Of a stretch of DNA of 64,000 nucleotides, positions 57,722 through 64,000 are shown in pieces. Made by a program: the position numbers and the translations under genes. Under the pieces are notes generated by a model that was not told the origin of the DNA, did no database searches, and saw only the letters and a program-made list of their open reading frames with translations. Position 1 is the stretch's first letter. Each line of letters starts with the position of its first letter. The DNA comes from Leptospira biflexa serovar Patoc strain 'Patoc 1 (Paris)' (GTDB taxonomy: Bacteria; Spirochaetota; Leptospiria; Leptospirales; Leptospiraceae). The stretch lies in NCBI RefSeq assembly GCF_000017685.1, contig NC_010602.1, forward strand, positions 1,877,501 through 1,941,500, written 5' to 3'.

Positions 57722-59092
57722 TCAAAAATCCAAGTACAATTTCCTGGATGGGACAAATACCCCCACCTTCCCTTTGCCCTTTTTTTCACCATCTCCTTGA
57801 TCATTAACTATTTGTTATGCGAAACTATCTATTTCCAATCCCTATATTCTGCCGACCAACTTTATAGTCCTTTGGTTCTTCTGGATTTGTTTTCAGGAAA
57901 AGGGATTTCTCATTGGTACCTCCCTCCTTCACCATATTTTTTTCCAGATTTAGTGCTCATGGCGGGTATGTATCTTGTTTTTCCATTTTTGTATCTGCCG
58001 ACAATTTATGGAGTTTTCCAGATGGCACTCGTTTGGTTTGGTTTGTATTTCGGAATGTTAGGGGTCCGTTCCAAAAAAGAAACACTACTCTTCTTAGTGG
58101 CCTTTCAATCCTTTGTCACCATCTACTCCTTGTTTGGTTGGGTCACAAAAGACAACCCACTTCCATTTGTGTATTTTTTTTCCAATGCCCACCATAGTAC
58201 GGGATTCTTTTTTAGTTTGTTACTTGTTTGTACATTCTATCAGTCAGTGCGAAAACAAGAGCATAGGAGGGAACAAACCAAACCCATTTTCAGTTTTGAG
58301 ATCCTCCTCTATTGGATTGGATTTAGTTTTCTTTACCTTTCGGACCGGTATTCCTTTTCCATTGGTTGTATTGGTTTCGTCACGATTTATCTCTATGAAA
58401 CCAAACATCAACAACCGATTGGATTTCTGAAAACACAGGGAATTCGTCTCATCTGGACGATTGTTTTTTTCCTTTTTTCAAATGAATTGTTTTTTTGGGG
58501 GATGAAACATCTTCTCCAAATTCCGAATAGTTTTGGAATTTTATGGGAATCACTATCTCAAAAACCAATCAAAACCATCTTCCATTTAGCCACAACCTAC
58601 CTCTATGATTTCGGAAAACAAATCTACTACCAAAATCATTCCTTACTTGGATTACTCGGATTCACTGGTCTTATGTTCTTTCGGTTTCCCATGCGCATTC
58701 GGATTTTATTTCTAGTCCTATTGCCGGTGTTACTCATATTACTCATCCTTGTGGGTCGGTTTACCTACCTCCACCCGTATCCAATTCGTTACCTCTTCCC
58801 TCTTTGGTTCTTTAGTTTTTTCGGAATCTCATGGGCCATGGTTTCCATCCTAAAACGTTTGCCATATTCCTTTGTTTTGGCCACACTCATTGTCTGGGTT
58901 TGCCTCCTCTCATATTTTCCAAAACCAAGAGAAGACGTCGCCGGATTCCATCGAAACCAACCGAATCCAGAAGTTTCCTATGACTTGGAAAAACCGATTC
59001 GGTTTTGGTCGGAAGGCAAAATAGAACCCATTCCCATAGACAAATCAGGGGAACCATACCGCTGGATCACAGGTGCCTTCCATACTCCTTGA
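57701..59092 (+). CDS. Multi-pass membrane protein, unknown function
   Basis: 463 residues with about 10-11 hydrophobic segments spread through the chain. Short loops and an acidic outer stretch (YSADQLYSPLVLLDLFSG) resemble lipid-linked-sugar transferases of the GT-C type, but no catalytic motif is certain. A large C-terminal loop follows the last helix. It overlaps the start of the VOC gene and lies just upstream of leuA, whose longest frame runs back into it. I do not assign a function. Confidence 0.65.
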   Translation: MFQKFFQSKIQVQFPGWDKYPHLPFALFFTISLIINYLLCETIYFQSLYSADQLYSPLVLLDLFSGKGISHWYLPPSPYFFPDLVLMAGMYLVFPFLYLPTIYGVFQMALVWFGLYFGMLGVRSKKETLLFLVAFQSFVTIYSLFGWVTKDNPLPFVYFFSNAHHSTGFFFSLLLVCTFYQSVRKQEHRREQTKPIFSFEILLYWIGFSFLYLSDRYSFSIGCIGFVTIYLYETKHQQPIGFLKTQGIRLIWTIVFFLFSNELFFWGMKHLLQIPNSFGILWESLSQKPIKTIFHLATTYLYDFGKQIYYQNHSLLGLLGFTGLMFFRFPMRIRILFLVLLPVLLILLILVGRFTYLHPYPIRYLFPLWFFSFFGISWAMVSILKRLPYSFVLATLIVWVCLLSYFPKPREDVAGFHRNQPNPEVSYDLEKPIRFWSEGKIEPIPIDKSGEPYRWITGAFHTP

Positions 59093-59109
59093 CAGAGTTC
59101 GGGGAAACT

Positions 59110-60627
59110 ATGATCTGGAAGGAGATGGAAGATTACGTACGGATATTTGATACAACTTTACGGGATGGAGAGCAGTGCCCTGGTGCTGCCATGAGTGAGG
59201 ATGAAAAAGTAGAAATTGCCCAGCACCTCGCTCGGATGAAAGTAGACATCATTGAAGCTGGATTCCCCGTATCCTCTCCCGTTCAGTTCAAAGCGGTGGA
59301 AAGGATTGCCCGAGAGATTGAAGGTCCGACCATCTGTGGATTGGCTCGCGCCTTACGCCCAGATCTCGAAGCCGCTCGTGATGCCCTGAAACCCGCCAAA
59401 TCCAAACGCATTCATACCTTTATCGCCTCCTCTCCCATCCATATGAAACACAAATTGGGTAAGTCCCCTACGGAAGTCCTCGAGATGGCACGGATAGCCG
59501 TGCGGATGGCAAAGGACTTTGTTTCCGATGTTGAGTTTTCACCGGAAGATGCCACACGTTCCGAATGGGAATTCTTACGCGAGTTAGTCGAGGCTGTGAT
59601 CGAAGAAGGGGCAACCACCATCAATATCCCTGATACCGTTGGTTACACAACCCCACAAGAGTATATGGATCTCTTTCGTTTTTTAAAAGAAAAAGTAAAG
59701 GGTGCAGACAAAGTCATATTTTCTGCCCACTGCCATAATGACCTAGGACTTGCCGTTGCCAATTCCCTTGCCACAGTGCTTGCTGGTGGAAGACAAATTG
59801 AATGTACGATCAATGGAATCGGAGAACGTGCAGGCAATACAGCGATGGAAGAAGTGGTCATGGCACTAAAAACAAGAAAGGATACCTTTGGAGTCGAAAC
59901 TAGAATTGATTCTACCCTCATCACACGTGGTTCCCATTTGGTAAAGACCATCACGGGAATGGTGGTCCAACCGAATAAGGCCATCGTCGGTGCCAATGCC
60001 TTCGCCCATGAGTCTGGGATCCACCAAGATGGGGTACTCAAAAATCGACAAACCTATGAAATCATGACCCCGGAATCTGTGGGATTAAAATCCAATCGAA
60101 TGGTCCTTGGCCGCCATTCCGGAAGGGCTGGGTTCAAAGATCGGATTGTCCGAATGGGATTTGATCCAAAACCAGAAGAAATTGACAATGCCTACAATCG
60201 GTTTCTGGAAATTGCAGATCTTAAAAAAGAAGTTTTTGATGAGGACATCGCGGCTCTCTTCCAAGCAGAAATCAGTCGATCCCAAGTCGATGAAACCCAC
60301 CGATTGCTCTCCTTTGAACAAAATACTGGTTCGGACAAGACTCCCTTTGCAAAAGTCACCTTACAAACGAATGGTGAAACCAAAGTGGGTGAAGCAAAAG
60401 GGGATGGTCCTGTCGACAGTATCTTTAAGGCGATCAATTCCGTAACGGGTCTATCTCCCCTTTTGTCTCGGCTTGTGATCTCTCCTGTCACGGAAGGCAC
60501 AGATGCAATGGCAGAAGCTTCCGTCACTTTGGAGTCAGGCGAAAGGCGAGTCGTAGGAAAAGGAGATTCCACCGATATCATTGAAGCTTGTGCCAAAGCC
60601 TATATCAATGCATTGAACCGGTTGTAA
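59110..60627 (+). CDS. leuA: 2-isopropylmalate synthase
   Basis: 505 residues from the ATG at 59110, preceded by GGGGA; the frame extends to 59005 only through the previous gene, so that part is rejected. It condenses 2-ketoisovalerate with acetyl-CoA in leucine synthesis. FDTTLRDGEQCPGAAMS, the metal-binding HCHNDLGLA and GERAGNTAMEEVV are the family signature, and a C-terminal LeuA regulatory domain is present. It differs from the citramalate synthase CimA known in Leptospira. hisC follows 3 bases after its stop. Confidence 0.96.
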   Translation: MIWKEMEDYVRIFDTTLRDGEQCPGAAMSEDEKVEIAQHLARMKVDIIEAGFPVSSPVQFKAVERIAREIEGPTICGLARALRPDLEAARDALKPAKSKRIHTFIASSPIHMKHKLGKSPTEVLEMARIAVRMAKDFVSDVEFSPEDATRSEWEFLRELVEAVIEEGATTINIPDTVGYTTPQEYMDLFRFLKEKVKGADKVIFSAHCHNDLGLAVANSLATVLAGGRQIECTINGIGERAGNTAMEEVVMALKTRKDTFGVETRIDSTLITRGSHLVKTITGMVVQPNKAIVGANAFAHESGIHQDGVLKNRQTYEIMTPESVGLKSNRMVLGRHSGRAGFKDRIVRMGFDPKPEEIDNAYNRFLEIADLKKEVFDEDIAALFQAEISRSQVDETHRLLSFEQNTGSDKTPFAKVTLQTNGETKVGEAKGDGPVDSIFKAINSVTGLSPLLSRLVISPVTEGTDAMAEASVTLESGERRVVGKGDSTDIIEACAKAYINALNRL

Positions 60628-60630
60628 ATC

Positions 60631-61725
60631 ATGGATTCTTCGAAACAAAACTTCAATCCAGAATCGTTCATTCGAAAAGAACTCATTTCGTTTTCTCCAT
60701 ATACACCAGGAGAACAACCAGCTCTTTCCACATCCACAATCAAACTCAATACAAACGAAAACCCCTATCCACCTTCACCTAAGATCCAGAAGGCGGTAGA
60801 AGAAGTCATTCAAAAGGGACTCCTACGCAAATACCCAAATTACCATTCCCGAACATTACAAGAACTCATTGCCAAAGATTATGATTTGGACCCAAACCAA
60901 ATCCTTGTCACAAATGGTTCTGATGAAGCCTTACGCCTGTTATTCCAAACCTTCGTGGGACCAGGGGATGTTGTTGTGGCACCTGATCCCACCTATTCCT
61001 ATTATCCCGTCCTCACCGAACAAATGATGGTGGGTGCAAAATACCAGCCCATCCCCCTTTTGGAAAATCTACACTTTGATTTTGAATCTCTGAAAAAGAG
61101 TAAAGGAAAACTGCTTTGTTTTGCACACCCAAATGCTCCGACGGGAATTGAAGAACCAAAAGAAACCTTACTCGAACTCGTACAAACCTTTCCAGGACTT
61201 GTGCTCTCTGATGAAGCTTACATTGATTTTACAAACGAAACCGCAAGTCTCATCCCCGATACGAAAGACCATCCCAATTTACTCGTTTCCCGAACGTTTT
61301 CGAAATCGTTTGCACTCGCAGGACTACGTGTAGGGTATCTCGTAGGGTCACTCCAAACAATTTCCTGGATACGCAAACTGAAAGACTCCTATAATGTGGG
61401 AATTCTCGACCAAGTGATTGCGGAAACTTCTTATGCAGATAAAGAATACTTCAAGGAAAAACGAAATTTGGTTCTCACGGAGCGTTCCCGTCTGAAATCC
61501 AATTTAGAATCTCTTGGGTTTTGGATCCCAGAATCTTCGACCAATTTTTTATTTTGTAAACCAAAACCTGGGGTCTCTCCCGAAGAGTTATATCTTTCCT
61601 TAAAAGAAAAAAATATCCTCATTCGGTATTTCTCGTATGGTGTTTCCAAAGATTACATCCGGATCACCATTGGGACAAAAGAAGAAAATGACACCCTTTT
61701 CCAAACAATTCAGACTCTATTATAA
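60631..61725 (+). CDS. hisC: Histidinol-phosphate aminotransferase
   Basis: 364 residues. It transfers an amino group in histidine synthesis using pyridoxal phosphate. LNTNENPYPPSP, VTNGSDEALRL, DPTYSYYP and SRTFSKSFALAGLRVGY, whose Lys binds the cofactor, are all present. It starts 3 bases after leuA, so both are read from one transcript, and a hairpin follows its stop. Whether it acts only in histidine synthesis or also on aromatic residues is not decidable. Confidence 0.94.
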   Translation: MDSSKQNFNPESFIRKELISFSPYTPGEQPALSTSTIKLNTNENPYPPSPKIQKAVEEVIQKGLLRKYPNYHSRTLQELIAKDYDLDPNQILVTNGSDEALRLLFQTFVGPGDVVVAPDPTYSYYPVLTEQMMVGAKYQPIPLLENLHFDFESLKKSKGKLLCFAHPNAPTGIEEPKETLLELVQTFPGLVLSDEAYIDFTNETASLIPDTKDHPNLLVSRTFSKSFALAGLRVGYLVGSLQTISWIRKLKDSYNVGILDQVIAETSYADKEYFKEKRNLVLTERSRLKSNLESLGFWIPESSTNFLFCKPKPGVSPEELYLSLKEKNILIRYFSYGVSKDYIRITIGTKEENDTLFQTIQTLL

Positions 61726-61730
61726 AAGAA

Positions 61731-61758
61731 ACCCAACAAAACAACTGTTCTGTTGGGT
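61731..61758 (-). terminator. Terminator of the hsp20 operon
   Basis: ACCCAACA (61731-61738) pairs with TGTTGGGT (61751-61758) around a 12-base loop. Read on the minus strand it is followed by TTTCTTTTATAAT, fitting termination of the hsp20 pair. It may also act on the + strand transcript of hisC, since both end here. Confidence 0.75.
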
Positions 61759-61831
61759 GATTAATATTTCGTTCACTGATGTTTCCATTCAAAATTTCCG
61801 ATTGTCACTTCAAAATCTTTAAAATCGAAGC

Positions 61832-62236
61832 TTAGGAATTTTGAATTTCAATTTTTGTTTTTTTCGGCTCAATTTTGGGTAGGGTCAATTCCAAGATTCC
61901 ATTCTTCATTTTCGCAACCGCTTTTTCTGTATCCACCGCTTTGCCAATTGTGAATTTTCTGGAATAATTCCCTTCCTTGTATTCAGCCAATCGAACCTGA
62001 CCTCGATCTATGCCTGGAATATGGAATTTTCCTTCTAAATGAAGTTGGTCTTTTTCAATTGAGATCTCCACCGATGTTTCATCCACACCTGGCATCTCCA
62101 CTCGGAAGAATAGGGAAGTTTCGGATTCATAAACATCCACATTCGGTGAGTACACTCTCACTTGTGTTTTGGATTCTTTTACATCCGTTTTTTCATCTAA
62201 TATTTGTTTGTTTTCTTTTGTTAATGTATTCATCAC
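61832..62236 (-). CDS. Small heat shock protein (Hsp20), second of pair
   Basis: 134 residues. The alpha-crystallin domain (about 35-130) has FRVEMPGVDE and ends in ILELTLPKIEPKK. It holds unfolding proteins for refolding by DnaK. AAGGAG precedes the ATG at 7 bases. It starts 8 bases after the upstream hsp20 stop, so the two are one operon. The N-terminal arm is short and lysine-rich, and the terminal IXI motif common in the family is not obvious. Confidence 0.9.
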   Translation of the reverse strand: MMNTLTKENKQILDEKTDVKESKTQVRVYSPNVDVYESETSLFFRVEMPGVDETSVEISIEKDQLHLEGKFHIPGIDRGQVRLAEYKEGNYSRKFTIGKAVDTEKAVAKMKNGILELTLPKIEPKKTKIEIQNS

Positions 62237-62244
62237 CTAACTCC

Positions 62245-62688
62245 TTATCCAACGCTGATAGAAACTTTTTTCGGTTTGTCTTCTTCTCTTCTTGGTAAGT
62301 GGATATTCAAAACTCCATTCACATATTTTGCAGAAACCTGGTCTTGGCTCACACGGAAGGGAAGCTCTAAGGTTCTGTGAAACTCACCTTGGAAAATTTC
62401 CCTACGGTGTACTTCTGTTCCTTCTGCGAGTTCCTCTGCTTTTTTCTTTCCATGAATGGACAACATATTGTCTTTTACGTTGATTTCAATTTGGTCAGTT
62501 TCCATCCCTGGCAAAAGACAGGTCACAAGGGCTTCGTCTTCTTTGGTATAAACATTGACGGGAGGAAAATGCGAAGAACTTCCGAATTGGTCATCCAATA
62601 TGGAACGAGTCAACTCATCGTTCAAACGATCAAAGTCTCTCCAAAACTGGTTTGCTTTCGTTTGTGGGTCTAGAATTCGAAATAACAT
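62245..62688 (-). CDS. Small heat shock protein (Hsp20), first of pair
   Basis: 147 residues. The alpha-crystallin domain (about 45-140) carries VTCLLPGMETDQIEI and NGVLNIHLPRREED. AAGGAG lies seven bases before the ATG. Two CIRCE-like operators sit directly upstream, one touching the ribosome site, so HrcA repression is expected. The paired small heat shock genes match the arrangement known in Leptospira. The two proteins differ enough that they may form mixed oligomers, which is inference. Confidence 0.92.
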   Translation of the reverse strand: MLFRILDPQTKANQFWRDFDRLNDELTRSILDDQFGSSSHFPPVNVYTKEDEALVTCLLPGMETDQIEINVKDNMLSIHGKKKAEELAEGTEVHRREIFQGEFHRTLELPFRVSQDQVSAKYVNGVLNIHLPRREEDKPKKVSISVG

Positions 62689-62701
62689 GCAAAATCTCCT
62701 T

Positions 62702-62728
62702 TTGGCACTCTTATCCGTAGCCTGCTAT
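62702..62728 (-). promoter_or_regulatory. CIRCE-like element 2 (degenerate)
   Basis: TTGGCACTC-N9-GCCTGCTAT matches the CIRCE consensus TTAGCACTC-N9-GAGTGCTAA at 14 of 18 arm positions. It begins one base beyond the AAGGAG ribosome site of hsp20 (62696-62701). Bound HrcA could block translation initiation as well as transcription. Confidence 0.6.
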
Positions 62729-62733
62729 TTTCA

Positions 62734-62760
62734 TTAGCACTCTTGATCTTTGACTGCCAA
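62734..62760 (-). promoter_or_regulatory. CIRCE element 1
   Basis: TTAGCACTC (62734-62742), nine bases, GACTGCCAA (62752-62760). The left arm is perfect and the right arm matches 7 of 9. This is the HrcA operator. On the minus strand a TTGGCA (62755-62760) and TAATGA (62731-62736) with an 18-base spacer form a possible promoter overlapping it. Confidence 0.85.
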
Positions 62761-62835
62761 TTGTCAAGAAAAAATCGGAATTTTTGCAATGGTGAAAAAA
62801 AATTTTGTCTCCTAGGGGTGGAAACCATAGTTTGG

Positions 62836-63300
62836 ATGGCAATGGCAATCATAGACCAACTGAACACACTTGGGATCCAAATCCCTCCGGTTCCTCCCGC
62901 GCTCGCGGCCTACATTCCTTCTAAACGAACCGGGAATCTGATTTTTACCTCTGGCCAACTCCCTCTCGTCGGAGGAAAACTTCGTAAAACAGGAAAACTG
63001 GGAGCTCAAATCACGCTTGCGGAAGCAAAAGAAGAGGCAAAACAATGCCTACTCAATGCACTCTCCACTCTTCTCTTACACATAGATTCTCTCGACCAAA
63101 TCAAATCTGTTGTAAAATTAGGAGTTTACGTAGCAGGTGCAGAGACATTCACGGAACAACACTTAGTTGCCAATGGTGCCTCAGAACTAGTTGCTGAAAT
63201 TTTTGGGGAAAAAGGAAAACATGCTAGGTTTGCCATTGGAGTTTCTTCTTTACCTTTGGATGCATGTGTTGAATTGGAGATGACTGTCGAAGTAGAATGA
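62836..63300 (+). CDS. RidA/YjgF-family protein
   Basis: 154 residues from the ATG at 62836; 62842 is an equally good ATG, and the longer frame to 62743 is rejected because it runs through the CIRCE site. The fold of RidA/YjgF proteins is recognisable in GNLIFTSGQLP and LIHIDSLDQIKSVVKLGVYV (in part). Many such proteins remove reactive enamine or imine intermediates; the key Arg is not certain here, so it may be a divergent member. It is divergent from hsp20 and overlaps the next gene by 4 bases. Confidence 0.8.
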   Translation: MAMAIIDQLNTLGIQIPPVPPALAAYIPSKRTGNLIFTSGQLPLVGGKLRKTGKLGAQITLAEAKEEAKQCLLNALSTLLLHIDSLDQIKSVVKLGVYVAGAETFTEQHLVANGASELVAEIFGEKGKHARFAIGVSSLPLDACVELEMTVEVE

Positions 63301-63848
63301 CAAATACAATCATTTCCCTTTTTACTGAAACCATATCCTTTTTGATTGAATCAATCAAACTAATACCAGAACTCATCAAAGTTTGGTGGTTTTTAGCAAA
63401 AAAAATTGTTCTCTCTTTGTATGCTTATTGGAAAACAAAACTTTTTTTTGATAAAATCTTTTTTATATGTTTATTCCTCCAATTATTGTTTTCCGTCTTA
63501 CCATGGTTTCATTATGAAATTGTTTTTTTTGAAGGTAAGGAATCCGTTTCACTCAGCCCCAAACTCAATTCGATCTTCATTCTCATCAGTTTACTCAATT
63601 TTTTCTTTTTAGGTTTTTGGAAATCAACATGGACTCGGATTTGGTTTTTTGCCACAGAAATGATCTCTGTGATCATCATCCTCTGGGGTTATTTGGAACC
63701 GAAACGAACTTATTATGATTTCGTAAATCCAAACGAGGTGAGTACACAAATCCCATTTTATCTTTTTTTGGTTTCGTTATTCTTTGCCTTTGTGTTTGGA
63801 TACTTGAGCTTTAAAAAAGAAGACGAAGTGTTTTCAAAATCCTTTTGA
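63297..63848 (+). CDS. Membrane protein, unknown function
   Basis: 183 residues with about four hydrophobic helices (near residues 30-45, 55-75, 88-107 and 115-135) plus one at 155-172. Short loops carry charged residues. I do not recognise the family. The ATG overlaps the RidA-like stop (ATGA), so it is translated with it. Confidence 0.6.
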   Translation: MTNTIISLFTETISFLIESIKLIPELIKVWWFLAKKIVLSLYAYWKTKLFFDKIFFICLFLQLLFSVLPWFHYEIVFFEGKESVSLSPKLNSIFILISLLNFFFLGFWKSTWTRIWFFATEMISVIIILWGYLEPKRTYYDFVNPNEVSTQIPFYLFLVSLFFAFVFGYLSFKKEDEVFSKSF

Positions 63849-63902
63849 ATTCCGCCACTAACTTGTGGATTGTTCCAAAATTTCCAAAACACTTTCTTAT
63901 TT

Positions 63903-64000
63903 TTACATCACCGGAATGATGTCTAATTTGGATTTGCCCTGCTCTACCACTACGTCCACTAAGTATGAGGTCACTTTGTCCTTATGGAATAATATCTTTT
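63903..64000 (-). CDS. C-terminal end of an unidentified gene
   Basis: On the minus strand a frame is open from the window edge to a TAA at 63903-63905. It gives 31 residues: KILFHKDKVTSYLVDVVVEQ, then a polar stretch, then DIIPVM. The other two minus frames stop sooner. This is too little to name a family, and coding status depends on sequence beyond the window. Confidence 0.4.
   Translation of the reverse strand, partial: KILFHKDKVTSYLVDVVVEQGKSKLDIIPVM

Noticed and set aside
59005..59109. Longer LeuA starting at 59005
   Set aside because: The extension runs through the preceding membrane gene and is not LeuA-like; ATG 59110 has a ribosome site.
62743..62835. N-terminal extension of the RidA-like gene
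   Set aside because: It crosses the CIRCE element and reads as non-family sequence.
1..64000. CRISPR arrays, insertion sequences, prophage, tRNA or rRNA
   Set aside because: No repeated spacer units, transposase or integrase motifs, or RNA gene sequences were seen by reading the window; a tRNA or Rfam scan would be decisive.

Overview
The window looks like chromosomal DNA of a Leptospira, probably a saprophytic (L. biflexa-like) species. The DNA is AT-rich and densely coded on both strands. Lipoproteins carry spirochaete-style lipoboxes. There is a futalosine-pathway menaquinone enzyme, an LPS-export permease, a DUF1574-type protein beside an MBOAT acyltransferase, a protein resembling the Leptospira flagellar coiling proteins, and several large membrane signalling proteins built on SpoIIE phosphatase, GGDEF and class III cyclase domains. 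These assignments come from motif recognition without alignments. I see no tRNA, rRNA, insertion sequence, prophage or CRISPR array, and no gene-free stretch longer than 300 bases.

Layout: 1-0.9 kb, end of a diguanylate cyclase. 1.2-4.5 kb, divergent mqnC and a membrane Fe-S oxidoreductase (EtfD type). 4.5-8.3 kb, an operon of LysM/FecR protein, Ig-like secreted protein and a membrane SpoIIE phosphatase. 8.3-9.9 kb, prfC. 10-14 kb, a secreted TPR/NHL/VWA-like protein overlapping a secreted TPR protein. 14-17 kb, small genes including mgsA and an FcpA/FcpB-like gene. 17-20 kb, miaB-lptF/G and a coiled-coil protein. 20-24.6 kb, a J-like membrane protein, then rlmI-like gene, MBOAT and DUF1574. 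24.7-27.2 kb, a 7TMR-DISM/SpoIIE/TPR sensor. 27-34 kb, hisD-panC-mfd, a SurA_N-like lipoprotein and uppP. 34-40.6 kb, a cyclase, FecR/Fn3 and DUF5683-like operon. 40.6-48 kb, exonuclease III, lipoproteins, mgtE, and a lipoprotein-OmpA-CDF operon. 47-55.7 kb, uvrA with a degenerate acyl-CoA dehydrogenase, sppA, and GH18-sua5. 55.8-61.7 kb, yhhQ-GDPD, a VOC protein, a polytopic membrane protein, leuA and hisC. 61.8-64 kb, a two-gene small heat-shock operon behind tandem CIRCE-like operators, a RidA-like gene, a membrane protein and the tail of an unidentified gene.

Two threads connect the genes. The first is envelope sensing and envelope structure: two separate loci place a FecR-domain protein with Ig/Fn3-like domains next to a membrane signalling enzyme (SpoIIE phosphatase in one, adenylate cyclase in the other), and other secreted TPR, NHL and OmpA proteins lie nearby. 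The second is ordinary metabolism and repair (leucine, histidine, pantothenate, menaquinone, UvrA, Mfd, Xth). The clearest regulatory signal is the pair of CIRCE elements, centres 32 bp apart, in front of the hsp20 genes. Many convergent genes overlap at their 3' ends, and several starts appear to be TTG or GTG behind strong ribosome binding sites.
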